DNA of 32,920 nucleotides from Hyella patelloides LEGE 07179. Lineage in GTDB: Bacteria; Cyanobacteriota; Cyanobacteriia; Cyanobacteriales; Xenococcaceae. This document shows, piece after piece, positions 16,441-26,325 of this stretch. Location of the stretch: NCBI RefSeq assembly GCF_900659865.1, contig NZ_LR213818.1, forward strand, positions 1 through 32,920. Direction: 5' to 3'. The notes beneath the pieces were generated by a model. That model worked only from the letters and a program-made list of their open reading frames with translations. It was not told the DNA's origin and made no database searches. The translations under genes were made by a program, and so were the position numbers. Every line of letters starts with the position of its first letter. Position 1 is the first letter of the stretch.

Positions 16441-16725
16441 TCAAAATGGGGTTACAGTTCTCAAGAATTTTCTGAGTCGTAATAAAAAAATTAATTCTCT
16501 GATTTTGGGATCGATCGGGGTACTGAATTTACTTTGAGCGATGCGTTCTTGTATTTTGGCGTATTCTGAAGCAGTAAGGGGTTGGTTATCAATAGGAGAT
16601 CGCCCGTTTAAGATAATTTCAGTACGTAAAATTTCTTCGGGAGTATCTTCTGGTGGTGGTAAAGCTTGAGCAGACCTACAATAAAAAGTAAAAGAAAATA
16701 ATAAGCAAACTGTGGTGAGTTTCAT
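16441..16725 (-). CDS. Small secreted protein of unknown function
   Basis: The 94-residue protein has a signal peptide (about residues 1-21, cleavage after SAQA) and a mature part beginning LPPPEDTPEEILRTEIIL. It contains SPIDNQPLTASEYAKIQERI and ends in the basic hydrophobic helix LIFLLRLRKFLRTVTPF. I recall similar small proteins in other cyanobacteria but know no function. An AGGA ribosome binding site lies seven bases before the ATG (16723-16725). It is divergent from the sorbosone-dehydrogenase-like gene, with a 42-base gap, so the two promoters must overlap. Confidence 0.65.
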   Translation of the reverse strand: MKLTTVCLLFSFTFYCRSAQALPPPEDTPEEILRTEIILNGRSPIDNQPLTASEYAKIQERIAQSKFSTPIDPKIRELIFLLRLRKFLRTVTPF

Positions 16726-16767
16726 AGTGTTCCTAAATAACAGTAATTAATAATCAATTATCGGGGA

Positions 16768-18072
16768 ATGAGTAAGATATTTGGAACAGTTAGAATTAGC
16801 TATTATGGTTTATTATTATTTAGTACGATCGCCTGTACTGCGGAATCAGCCCAGCAAGGAAGTATAACTACAGACAATAAGCCTTCTTTTATTCAGACAG
16901 AAGTACTAGAAGTAGCACCAAAATCGCTCGAGATTAAAGATTTACCCCAACCTTACGAAACAGAATCTGCCAGTAGACCACCCAAAACTATTGCCATCCC
17001 TAAAAATCCTACTTTACAAGTTCCTCAAGGATTTAAAGTTAATGTGTTTGCTACCAATGTCAATCGACCTCAATGGATGGCTCTAACCCCCGAAGGAGAC
17101 GTGGTAGTAGCTGAGTCTTATTATAATCGTTTGCTTCTGCTACAAGATCAAGATGAAAATGGAGTAGCCGAAACTAGCCGAGTATTTGCTACAAATGCTA
17201 ATGGAATTAATCAACCTTTAGGAATGGCTTTTACTGATGACAGTTTTTATGTGGCAAATACAGAAAATGTTTTGCGCTTTGATTATCAGCCAGGACAAAA
17301 AGCCTTAACTGGTGAAGGAACGGAAATTACGCAATTAACACCAGGTGGTTACAACCAAAACTGGACTCGCAACTTGGTTATCGCTCCTGAGGATCAAAAG
17401 CTTTATGTTTCAGTGGGTTCTCGCTCTAATGTTGAGTCTGAAGCATTACCTCGTGCTTCGATTCAAGTCATGAATTTGGACGGCTCAGCAAGAGAAACTT
17501 ATGCTAATGGTTTACGTAATCCTGTAGGTATGGATTTTCACCCTGTTACCCAGGAACTATATACTACGGTGAATGAGCGCGAGCTATTAGGAGATAACCT
17601 AGTGCCAGATTACTTTACTAGGGTAGAACAAGGAGGTTTTTATGGTTGGCCCTATGCCTATTTGACCCCTCAACTTCTCGATCCTCGCCGAACAAAGGGC
17701 GGTGTCAGTGAAAGAGCCGATCTTGCAGCAAAAACTGTGACCCCTGATGTTTTGTTTCAAGCTCATTCTGCTGCTTTTGGTTTACAATTTTACGATGGTC
17801 AACAGTTTCCCGAACGTTATCGTAATGGGGCATTTGTCGCTTTTCGTGGTTCTTGGAATCGTAGCCGAGGAACGGGTTATAAAGTAGTTTTTGTTCCTTT
17901 TGGGGAGGATAATCGACCTTTGGGCTATTACGAAGATTTTCTTCAGGGTTTTTTAAAAAATCCGACTGTTCCTACTACCTGGGGACTTCCTGTGGGATTA
18001 TTAGTGTTACCCGATGGCAGTTTACTCTTGGCTGAAGATGGCAACAGTGTTATTTATCGTATTAGCTATTGA
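16768..18072 (+). CDS. PQQ-type sorbosone/glucose dehydrogenase-like lipoprotein
   Basis: The 434-residue protein has a hydrophobic N-terminus with a Cys (FSTIACTAES, about Cys23), suggesting a lipoprotein, though the lipobox is weak. A linker (about 25-80) precedes a six-bladed beta-propeller of the soluble glucose/sorbosone dehydrogenase family, with VPQGFKVNVFATNVNRPQWMA, GLRNPVGMDFHP and GFYGWPYAY. Homologues oxidise aldoses or sorbosone with PQQ, but many bacterial members have no proven activity and the organism may not make PQQ. It acts outside the cytoplasmic membrane. A GGGGA ribosome binding site is unusually close to the start ATG. The gap to ftsY (176 bases) contains T/G-rich short repeats near 18125-18155. 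Confidence 0.8.
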   Translation: MSKIFGTVRISYYGLLLFSTIACTAESAQQGSITTDNKPSFIQTEVLEVAPKSLEIKDLPQPYETESASRPPKTIAIPKNPTLQVPQGFKVNVFATNVNRPQWMALTPEGDVVVAESYYNRLLLLQDQDENGVAETSRVFATNANGINQPLGMAFTDDSFYVANTENVLRFDYQPGQKALTGEGTEITQLTPGGYNQNWTRNLVIAPEDQKLYVSVGSRSNVESEALPRASIQVMNLDGSARETYANGLRNPVGMDFHPVTQELYTTVNERELLGDNLVPDYFTRVEQGGFYGWPYAYLTPQLLDPRRTKGGVSERADLAAKTVTPDVLFQAHSAAFGLQFYDGQQFPERYRNGAFVAFRGSWNRSRGTGYKVVFVPFGEDNRPLGYYEDFLQGFLKNPTVPTTWGLPVGLLVLPDGSLLLAEDGNSVIYRISY

Positions 18073-18248
18073 TTAAGAAAGAAAGAATTGGGAACGAGGA
18101 ATAAGGAATTGTCAGTATCTCTATGTTAGTAGTTGGTTTTTGGTTGGTGGTTATCCGTAATTTATCTTTCCTCTTTTGATACTAAACCTTGTTATTATCA
18201 GAAAATTAGAATAAGAATTATCATAATAAATTTACAATTTACTTCCTC

Positions 18249-19796
18249 ATGTTCAACTGGTTTCGCCGTAACGATAAAGCAAAGCAAGAAGAGCCAAAAA
18301 CTACTCCTCAAATTCAAGAAGTATCTAATACTGAATCTACAGAAACGACAACAGAGACAGCAACGAAAACCCAAGAAGACTATTTAGCCTGGGCGAAAGT
18401 TGCTTACCAGAATATTCAAGAGAAAAAGGAAGAAGTTCAAACCTCTGCTACAGAATTAGAAACCAGTCCCATAGAAGAAACAACTGAAACTGAACCTGTC
18501 TCTGACATAAAAGAAACCGCAGTACAAGAAGCAGTTGCCGAAGATATCGCCGAAGAAACCACAAAAACCGAGCGGATTTCTGAAACAGAAGAAACCCAGA
18601 TACCAGAAAAATCAAGAGAAATCATTACTGAGATTGAGTCAAAAAACGCTACAGAAGAAACAGTAGTAGAATCTGTTACAGAGGAAGAAACAATAGAAGC
18701 CCCTACTAATGTTCCTGCGTGGATGCAAAAATCTCAGGGATTAGAAAAACTCAAAGAAACTGCGATCGCTGAAATCGAACCCGAACCAGAATTAGATGAG
18801 GATTTTGTCTGGTCGGCTAAAGTACTAGCACAACAGGGAAGAAGCCCAGAAGATATTTCTGTTGAAGAAATTAATTGGCTTACCAAGTTACGTCAAGGAC
18901 TGGGTAAAACTCGCCGTGGCTTGATAGTGCAGCTCAAAGCAGTAGTGGGTCAAGGACCTTTAAATAAGGATGCTGTAGAGGAAATAGAAGCTTTATTGTT
19001 GCAAGCAGATATCGGGATTGAAGCCACAGATTATATAGTAGAAACTTTACAGGAAAAACTGAAAGAAGAAGCCTTACCCCCCGAACAAGCGATCGCATAT
19101 CTCAAAACTATTCTCCAAGAAATACTCGATAAACCTCTCCAAGGACAAGATAATAATGACTTTGTACCCGAACAAGATATCTTAAATATTTGGCTCTTAA
19201 CAGGAGTCAACGGTGCGGGAAAAACTACCACCATTGGCAAACTCACCAATTTAGCGAAAACCTCTGGTTACAATTGTTTGATCGCAGCAGCCGATACTTT
19301 CCGCGCAGCAGCAGTACAGCAGGTGCAAGTTTGGGGGGAGCGGACTGATACCGAAGTCATTGCTAACCCAGGAAAAAATACTGACCCCGCAGCCGTCGTT
19401 TATGATGCCATTTCCGCAGCTAAATCCCGCGATACTGACTTACTTTTAGTAGATACTGCTGGTAGATTGCAAAATAAGAAAAATTTAATGGACGAATTAG
19501 CTAAAATCAGACGTGTGGTGGATAAAAATGCCCCCAATTCCAAAATAGAATCATTATTAGTAATTGATGCTACCCTAGGTCAAAATAGCCTCTATCAAGC
19601 TCAAGTATTTAGTGAAGTTGCTCAACTAAGTGGAGTGGTTCTTACTAAACTCGACGGTAGTGCCAAAGGGGGTGTGGCTTTAGCGATCGCGCAACAACTC
19701 AATTTACCCATTCGCTTTGTAGGTGTGGGAGAAGGAATTGAAGATTTGCGTCCTTTCTCTAGTTATGAATTTGTTGAAGCTTTATTAAACGGCTAA
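18249..19796 (+). CDS. ftsY: Signal recognition particle receptor FtsY
   Basis: The 515-residue protein begins with a membrane-contact segment MFNWFRRNDK and an acidic Glu/Thr-rich A domain (about 15-200) with many TE and EET units. The NG domain follows, from about 215: GVNGAGKTTTIGKL (319-332, P-loop), DTFRAAAVQQ, DTAGRLQNK (about 404), TKLDGSAKGG (about 466) and GVGEGIEDLRPF at the C-terminus. It is the docking GTPase for SRP-ribosome complexes at the membrane. Length fits cyanobacterial FtsY with its long acidic region. A weak AT-rich stem TTATCA/TGATAA with TTT (19801-19823) after the stop could be its terminator. Confidence 0.95.
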   Translation: MFNWFRRNDKAKQEEPKTTPQIQEVSNTESTETTTETATKTQEDYLAWAKVAYQNIQEKKEEVQTSATELETSPIEETTETEPVSDIKETAVQEAVAEDIAEETTKTERISETEETQIPEKSREIITEIESKNATEETVVESVTEEETIEAPTNVPAWMQKSQGLEKLKETAIAEIEPEPELDEDFVWSAKVLAQQGRSPEDISVEEINWLTKLRQGLGKTRRGLIVQLKAVVGQGPLNKDAVEEIEALLLQADIGIEATDYIVETLQEKLKEEALPPEQAIAYLKTILQEILDKPLQGQDNNDFVPEQDILNIWLLTGVNGAGKTTTIGKLTNLAKTSGYNCLIAAADTFRAAAVQQVQVWGERTDTEVIANPGKNTDPAAVVYDAISAAKSRDTDLLLVDTAGRLQNKKNLMDELAKIRRVVDKNAPNSKIESLLVIDATLGQNSLYQAQVFSEVAQLSGVVLTKLDGSAKGGVALAIAQQLNLPIRFVGVGEGIEDLRPFSSYEFVEALLNG

Positions 19797-20090
19797 ACAG
19801 TTATCATAAAAATTTGATAATTTCTAATTACTGTTAATGAAAAATCTTGGCAGCGAAGATAATTAGAGTTATGATTAACCAACTCCTGAACAGCCAAGGC
19901 TAATTTGCAAGCTACCTGCAAACAAGGTTAAAGATAATAATTGATGGTATGAACAGTACTTGCCTTAAAAGCAGTGCGTTCACTTTATTAATTAGTTTAA
20001 CTTTAAAAATAACTCAGATATAAGTTATTAATAGCCTGAAACACTGTGTAGCTAAATGTTTTAAAAATAGTTTATTTAACCATCGAGGCG

Positions 20091-21506
20091 ATGACTGTAA
20101 TACCATTCCCTCAACCATTTTCTAATAATAGTAACCAGTCTCCTAATTCTTCTTTAGAAGGCGAAAAAAGCTCTGTTATGGTTCTTAAAGAGTTAATTTA
20201 CTCTCTACAAAAAGAACAAACAAAAATTCAAGACTTACTAAGTTCTCTTGGTTTTGCCTTACGTAGCTTTAGTAACCTCAATCAGTTTTTAGAATTAACT
20301 CCTTTAATGGCAGCTAGAGTTACTGATGCAGTAGGAGGTTCTCTTATATTGTATGACGATGAAGATCGTGTTCGTTTAGAACAAATTCATTGCCAAAACC
20401 ATGAGTTAGGAAGAGAAGTACGTCGAGCCTTAGAAAAAGTAATTTACAATCTCAACACTACTACTGGGAAAATAGTCTCTCAATCATCTTCTTTGGTAGC
20501 CAATTTATTAGATGAAAGTATTGTTCGCGAATTAAGTAGTAAAACAAAAGTTTATGGTACTCCTGTAATTGTCAAAAATGTCGAACAGGGTCGTCTTTAT
20601 GTTTTTAGTAACGAACGCGATTATGAATGGACTCCTACCAGACGCAAACTGGTACAGTTAGTCGCCGATCAAACCGCAGTTGCGATCGCAAATCACGATC
20701 TGACAGTTAAGTTACGCTCCAAAGAAAGACAAGACCGCGAATTGGAAATCGCTTCAGAAATTCAGGTCAGACTTTTACCTACAGAGTGTCCCCAAATTCA
20801 GGGAGTAAAAATTGCTGCAAAATGCCAAACCGCTAATCGAGTAGGGGGAGACTACTATGATTTTATTCCCACTAATTACGATCAAATTGGTCAACACGAA
20901 CCAAAAGAGGCTTCTTTAGTCCCCTGGAGTATTGTGATTGGGGATGTTATGGGTAAAGGTGTTCCTGCGGGTTTAATTATGACAATGACCAGAGGAATGT
21001 TAAGAGCCGAAGTCCTCAACCGTCATAGTCCTGCTCGAATCATGCAACACCTCAATCGTGTTATGTATGCCGATCTGGAAAATTCCCATCGTTTTGTGAG
21101 TATGTTTTACTCAGAATATAACCCCCAAACTCGTCAGCTTTCTTTTACTAATGCAGCTCACAATCCGCCTCTGTGGTGGACAGCAAGTTCTCAAAAGTTG
21201 CAAAAATTAGATACTTGGGGAATGCTGATTGGCTTAGATATGGAATCAGAATATGAAGATGATACAGTGACTTTAAATTCTGGCGACATTATCATGTATT
21301 ACACTGATGGCTTTACCGATGCAGTGAATGCTAATGGCGATCGCTTTGATGAAGAAAATCTCCGCGATGCTTTCCAATGGGGATGTGAAAACCTATCTAC
21401 TACCGATGAAATTTTAGAATATCTTTTTGAGCGGGTAGAAAAATTTATGGGTCAGTCTAGCTCCAGCAAAGACGATATGACCCTGATTATCATGAAGGTT
21501 TGTTAG
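20091..21506 (+). CDS. GAF-domain PP2C-type serine phosphatase (RsbU-like)
   Basis: The 471-residue protein has a coiled N-terminal part, a GAF domain (about 50-205, ending QLVADQTAVAIANHDL), a helical linker with ELEIASEIQVRLLPTECP typical of RsbU proteins, and a SpoIIE/PP2C domain (about 235-470). Metal-binding Asp motifs are present: RVGGDYYDF, VIGDVMGKGVPAGL, YYTDGFTDAVN and SKDDMTLIIMKV. It should dephosphorylate a Ser/Thr-phosphorylated anti-sigma antagonist or similar regulator in response to a GAF signal. No STAS or kinase partner is adjacent. The start ATG has GAGGCG directly upstream. The same-strand hybrid histidine kinase follows after a repeat-containing gap. Confidence 0.9.
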   Translation: MTVIPFPQPFSNNSNQSPNSSLEGEKSSVMVLKELIYSLQKEQTKIQDLLSSLGFALRSFSNLNQFLELTPLMAARVTDAVGGSLILYDDEDRVRLEQIHCQNHELGREVRRALEKVIYNLNTTTGKIVSQSSSLVANLLDESIVRELSSKTKVYGTPVIVKNVEQGRLYVFSNERDYEWTPTRRKLVQLVADQTAVAIANHDLTVKLRSKERQDRELEIASEIQVRLLPTECPQIQGVKIAAKCQTANRVGGDYYDFIPTNYDQIGQHEPKEASLVPWSIVIGDVMGKGVPAGLIMTMTRGMLRAEVLNRHSPARIMQHLNRVMYADLENSHRFVSMFYSEYNPQTRQLSFTNAAHNPPLWWTASSQKLQKLDTWGMLIGLDMESEYEDDTVTLNSGDIIMYYTDGFTDAVNANGDRFDEENLRDAFQWGCENLSTTDEILEYLFERVEKFMGQSSSSKDDMTLIIMKVC

Positions 21507-21562
21507 TGGTTAATTGTTAGAGACGCGAATATCGCGTCTGTACAGTCGTTAGTAATGCGACT
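21503..21562. repeat. STRR block plus GACGCGA palindrome
   Basis: Short GTTAGTGGTTAATTGTTAG repeats lead into a perfect inverted repeat AGACGCGA (21521-21528)/TCGCGTCT (21532-21539), then GTACAG and a second small stem AGTCG/CGACT (21544-21562). The AGACGCGA arm matches a hairpin widespread in cyanobacterial spacers, and the first repeat unit touches the phosphatase stop codon. Confidence 0.7.
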
Positions 21563-21749
21563 ACATAGTTTATAGGTTAAAAATAGAATAATTGGTATTC
21601 AAATATCTCTCGCTCATAACTATTCAATATTTTGACATTAAGTTAATTGGGTGAGCCAGAAAGGTAGAGAAACACTGCTTTTTTCTCTGAAATTAAAAAC
21701 CATTACCAAACAGCAACTAACAACTAACAAAAGTAATTTGCAATCGGTT

Positions 21750-24700
21750 ATGACGACAGAAGCTCAATCTAATTCAGAGCAACCTCAAATTTCCCTGGAA
21801 GCTAAACAACAAATTGAGCGTCTTCAAAAGAAAGTTGCTTCTCTAGAAGCCAAATTGCATCAAGAACAGAAAAAAGCACAGAATTACTTAAAATCACAGC
21901 AAAAAACCCAGCAAATTTTACAAAATATTATTGATACTATTCCTCAGACAGTTTTTTGGAAAGATCATAATTTAGTTTTTCAGGGTTGCGATCGCTCTTT
22001 TGCTCGACAAATGGGTTTAGATGACCCTCAAGATATTGTGAGTAAAACAGACTATGATTTTTTTGAGACAAAAGAAGAATCTGAGGCAATTAGACAAAGC
22101 GATCTCAAAATCATGAAGAATCGTACTCCTCAGTATCACCTTATTGAAACTCAGCAAAATGCCCAAAAAGAACAAATTTGGCTCGATACCAGTAAAGTAC
22201 CTCTAAAAGATACTGAAGGTCATGTATACGGTATTTTAGGAATTTTAGAAGATGTCACAGAGCGTCTGCAAGCCGAAAAAGCGTTACAAGTTAGTGAAGA
22301 CCGTTATCGCACTATTTTTGAAGAAACAGCTATTGGGATTGGGGAAATCGAGCCGATTACAACTCGTTTTATTCAGGTTAACCCAGAACTTTGCGAAATT
22401 TTGGGCTATCCAGAGCAAGATTTGTGTCAAAAGAAATTTTTAGAGATTACTCATCCTGAAGATTTTCCTCTCTCAGCGAATAAAATGCGCCAGTTACAGG
22501 AAAGGAAAATTGCCAAATATACTTTAGAAAAACGCTGTTTGCACCATGATGGCTACGAAGTTTGGACTAATGTAACCGTCTACTGGATTAATACCACATC
22601 AGGAGAAAGCCTGATCTCTGTGGTGGTGAAAGATATCAGCGAACAACAAGCAGCCCTTCAACAAAGGAAACAAACAGAAATACTGTTACATCAAAAAGCC
22701 AAGCAGTTACAAAAGCAAAATTTAGTCCTCAAAGAATTAACTAAAAACCCCGCCATTCACCAAGGAAAAGCGGATATTGCCTTTCAAGCCATTACTAAAG
22801 CGATCGCTGATATTATGGAGGTAGAGCGAGTCAGTATTTGGTTTTTTAAGGGTCGCAAAACCAAGTTAAAATGTGGCAACCTTTACGAATTGAGCTTAGA
22901 TAGACACACTAAAAATCAAGAAATCTACTTAGCAGATTATCCTCATTATTTTCAAATTTTACAAACTGAAGGTACTATTTCCGCTCAAAAAGCTAGCATC
23001 GACCCCAGAACTCAAGAATTAGCCAACTCTTATCTTAAACCCCTCAATATCTACTCAATGATGAACACTTTTGTTTATCTTGCAGGGGAAAAAATTGGCA
23101 TTATCTCTTTGGAACAGGTAGGTACTCATCGTGATTGGAGTTTGGAAGATGAAACCTTTTTGCGTTCTACTGCCGATTTAATTACATTGGCTCTGGAAGC
23201 TAGAAAACGAGCCTCTGCTCAAGCAACTTTAAGCCAGCAGTTAAAAAAAGCGATTTTACTTGAAGAAATTGTCTATCAGATTCGCAGTAGCCTCAATACA
23301 AAAACCATCTTTCAAACCACAGTAGATTTAATTGGTAAAACTTTTGGAGTAGATCGCTGTTATCTGGTTACTTATGAAGGGGCAATTACCTCTAATTCCC
23401 CTATTGTGGCAGAATACTGTACCAGTAATTTTCCGCGAATTTTAGATTTAGAACTTCCTCCCAAAAACAATCTTTATTTGGGGGCGATTTTTGCTCAAGA
23501 AGGAGCAGTCAGTTTTTCGGATGTTTATCGTACTGACTTATTATCATCAGCAGTATCTACCTATCGTCAAATTCAATTAAGATCGCTCTTAACAGTGCGT
23601 ACTTCTTCTCAAGGAGAAATCAATGGTTGTTTAAATTTACATCAATGCGATCGCCATCGTCAATGGACACAAGACGAAATCGATCTCTTAGAAGCCGTAG
23701 CAGCCCAAGTAGGTGTTGCGATCGCCCAAGCTAAATTATTAGAACAAGAAACCATCCAAAAAATTCAATTCAACCGTCAAAACCAACAGCTACAAAGACA
23801 ATTAGCAGCCATTGAAACCACCTCTGATGGGATGGCAATTTTAGAACAAGGCAAATATATCTATCTCAATCAGTCTCATGTAGAGCTTTTTGGCTATAGC
23901 GATCCTCAACAATTATTAGGGAAAAACTGGCATAGTCTCTATCTTCCCGAACAAATACAAAACATCAAAGCAGAAGCTTTTACGATTTTGGAGCAAATAG
24001 GCTCTTGGCGGGGGGAACTTAAAGCAATTCATCACAATGGTAGTCATTTTGATACGGAAGTTACTCTAACTATTGCCCGTGATGGTAATCTGATTTGTGT
24101 TTGCCGAGATATTACAGAACGAAAACAAGCAGAAGCGGTTCTGGCAAAACAGTTACAAAGAGAACTATTACTGAGTCAAATTACTTACGAAATTCGCCAA
24201 AGCCTTGATAGTCAAAGTATTTTTCAAATCGCTGCGTCCCAAATTGGTCTAGCTTTTCAAGCCAATCGCTGTGCTATCTATAGTTATGATGTTGATTCTA
24301 GTCTTCATATTCCTTTAGTTGCCGAACATTTGGAAGTTAGCTTTACTTCCCTGTGGGGAATGGAAATTTCTGTTAAAAATAATACCTATCTCGAAGTGAT
24401 TCTGAAAGCAGACAAAGCGATTTCTTCTCCTAACATCTATGAAGAACCTGTTTTAGCTAACATTTTATCTCTCTATCAAAAGGTACAGTTAAAGTCGATG
24501 TTGGCAATTAGGACATCTTATCACGGTAAGCCCAATGGATTTATTGAAGTTCATCAATGCGATCGCTATCGGGTGTGGACAGATGAAGAAATCGATCTCC
24601 TAGAAGAAGTAGCAGTACAAGTAGGTATTGCTTTAGCCCAAGCTAGATTACTAGAAAAAGAGCAAAAACAACGTCAGGCACTAGAAATAGCCAAAAAAGA

Positions 24701-26147
24701 AGCAGACTTAGCTAATAGTGCTAAAAGTGAATTCTTGGCAAAAATGAGTCATGAATTACGAACACCTCTAAATGTCATTATTGGTTTCAGTCAATTGATG
24801 AGACGCAATAAAGCAACCACCACTAAGCAAAAAGAAACCCTAGACATTATTAATCGTAGTGGAGAACATTTACTAAACCTGATTAACGACATCCTCGATA
24901 TGTCCAAAATTGAAGCAGGGAAAATCACCCTTCAAAAACATGATTTTGACCTGCAAGAGATGTTAAAAGACATCAAAGAGATGTTTATGCTCAAAGCAGA
25001 GTCTCAGGATATAACTCTGAAATTTGAAATTGTGAATTTGCTACCACAATATGTCAATAGCGATCTCCAAAAAATTCGTCAAATTCTGATTAATTTACTG
25101 AACAACGCTATCAAGTTTACCCATAAAGGAACTGTGACTTTAAGAGTATCATTGATGGAGGGAAAATCTGCAACCCAGCAAACAACAATCAAGATTTGCT
25201 TTGAAGTTTGCGATACAGGAGAAGGTATTGCTCCAGAAGAATTAAATTCTCTTTTTGAAGCTTTTACTCAAACTTCTAGCGGTAAAAAATCACAACAAGG
25301 AACGGGTTTAGGATTAGCCATTAGTAATACTTTCGTTGCAGTTTTAGGCGGAAAAATAACTGTAAAATCAGAACTGGGCAAGGGTAGTACATTCCAATTT
25401 ACAATCCCGATGACTATTAGTGAAACTACCTCAGTAGAAAATACTCCTGAATATCAGGTTATTGGGTTAGAACCCCAATTTCGCGATCGCCGTATTTTAG
25501 TAGTAGATGACTCCGATGATAGTCGTTTATTACTGGTAACCTTACTCGAAGAAGTCGGTTTTCAGGTATTACAAGCAGCCAATGGCAAAGACGCGATCTC
25601 AGCTTGGCAGCAGTGGCAACCTCATTTAATTTTAATGGATATGCAAATGCCGATCCTAAATGGCTACAAAGCAACCAAACAGATTAGAAAGATCGCTCAA
25701 GAATCTCAGTTATCAAACCCAATTATTATTGCTTTAACCGCCAGTGCTTTTGAAGAAAGTCGCCATGAAATATTAGAACTTGGTTGTAATGATTTTATGC
25801 ATAAACCTTTCCCCGAATCAGCCCTCTTTACAGCGATCGCCAAGCATTTAAAAATTGACTACATTTATCAAATCATTACTCCTAATTCTCAGAAAAACCA
25901 ATTAGCCAAAAACTATGAATCTCTAAACAAAGAAACAATTAACCAAAAACTATCTCAAATAGATAAAGCTACTTTAAGTAGTCTATATCAAGCTAGCTTA
26001 TGCCTCGATCAAGAACAAACAACTCAAATTATTACCCATATTACAGAACAAGATCGAACCATTGGCGACTGGTTACATCATTTACTAGATGACTTTAATT
26101 TTGAAAATATCATCGAACATTTAGAACAAGTTTTAGAAACAGAATAA
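21750..26147 (+). CDS. Large multi-sensor hybrid histidine kinase (PAS/GAF x6, HisKA, HATPase, REC)
   Basis: I start at ATG 21750 (1465 residues). An earlier in-frame GTG at 21651 would add 33 residues that read through a CAACTAA repeat, so it is less likely. Order: coiled coil (15-60), PAS (about 60-175), PAS (184-310), GAF (330-485), GAF (504-665), PAS (683-792), GAF (803-968), HisKA with His1001 in MSHELRTPLN, HATPase (about 1097-1223, GTGLGLAIS), REC (about 1248-1370) with phosphoacceptor Asp1297 in LMDMQMP, then a helical tail. There is no membrane segment, so this is a cytoplasmic sensor. GAF2 and GAF3 are clear duplicates (both end HQCDRxRxWTxxEIDLLE) and lack a Cys-His bilin site. The downstream partner is unknown; the C-terminal REC could be a phosphorelay step. 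Confidence 0.92.
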   Translation: MTTEAQSNSEQPQISLEAKQQIERLQKKVASLEAKLHQEQKKAQNYLKSQQKTQQILQNIIDTIPQTVFWKDHNLVFQGCDRSFARQMGLDDPQDIVSKTDYDFFETKEESEAIRQSDLKIMKNRTPQYHLIETQQNAQKEQIWLDTSKVPLKDTEGHVYGILGILEDVTERLQAEKALQVSEDRYRTIFEETAIGIGEIEPITTRFIQVNPELCEILGYPEQDLCQKKFLEITHPEDFPLSANKMRQLQERKIAKYTLEKRCLHHDGYEVWTNVTVYWINTTSGESLISVVVKDISEQQAALQQRKQTEILLHQKAKQLQKQNLVLKELTKNPAIHQGKADIAFQAITKAIADIMEVERVSIWFFKGRKTKLKCGNLYELSLDRHTKNQEIYLADYPHYFQILQTEGTISAQKASIDPRTQELANSYLKPLNIYSMMNTFVYLAGEKIGIISLEQVGTHRDWSLEDETFLRSTADLITLALEARKRASAQATLSQQLKKAILLEEIVYQIRSSLNTKTIFQTTVDLIGKTFGVDRCYLVTYEGAITSNSPIVAEYCTSNFPRILDLELPPKNNLYLGAIFAQEGAVSFSDVYRTDLLSSAVSTYRQIQLRSLLTVRTSSQGEINGCLNLHQCDRHRQWTQDEIDLLEAVAAQVGVAIAQAKLLEQETIQKIQFNRQNQQLQRQLAAIETTSDGMAILEQGKYIYLNQSHVELFGYSDPQQLLGKNWHSLYLPEQIQNIKAEAFTILEQIGSWRGELKAIHHNGSHFDTEVTLTIARDGNLICVCRDITERKQAEAVLAKQLQRELLLSQITYEIRQSLDSQSIFQIAASQIGLAFQANRCAIYSYDVDSSLHIPLVAEHLEVSFTSLWGMEISVKNNTYLEVILKADKAISSPNIYEEPVLANILSLYQKVQLKSMLAIRTSYHGKPNGFIEVHQCDRYRVWTDEEIDLLEEVAVQVGIALAQARLLEKEQKQRQALEIAKKEADLANSAKSEFLAKMSHELRTPLNVIIGFSQLMRRNKATTTKQKETLDIINRSGEHLLNLINDILDMSKIEAGKITLQKHDFDLQEMLKDIKEMFMLKAESQDITLKFEIVNLLPQYVNSDLQKIRQILINLLNNAIKFTHKGTVTLRVSLMEGKSATQQTTIKICFEVCDTGEGIAPEELNSLFEAFTQTSSGKKSQQGTGLGLAISNTFVAVLGGKITVKSELGKGSTFQFTIPMTISETTSVENTPEYQVIGLEPQFRDRRILVVDDSDDSRLLLVTLLEEVGFQVLQAANGKDAISAWQQWQPHLILMDMQMPILNGYKATKQIRKIAQESQLSNPIIIALTASAFEESRHEILELGCNDFMHKPFPESALFTAIAKHLKIDYIYQIITPNSQKNQLAKNYESLNKETINQKLSQIDKATLSSLYQASLCLDQEQTTQIITHITEQDRTIGDWLHHLLDDFNFENIIEHLEQVLETE

Positions 26148-26325
26148 AGGGATTGGTTAGTCTTTGGGAGGTCATAAGTAAAGGGGAAAGAGGTAATAGG
26201 TTAAAGTATTGCTCCTTCAACTTCCTTATCTTGGCTTCTACCTTCTGACTTCATTATGTGGTTGTTGAGTGCTTGTTATTATTTATTACTGAATAATGCC
26301 CTATCTCAAAAGTCCTTAAAAAAAA

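Noticed and set aside
23262-24655. Cyanobacteriochrome-type photoreceptor GAF domains
   Set aside because: The Cys-His chromophore attachment site is absent; the Cys in HQCDR lies at a different position from the canonical one.
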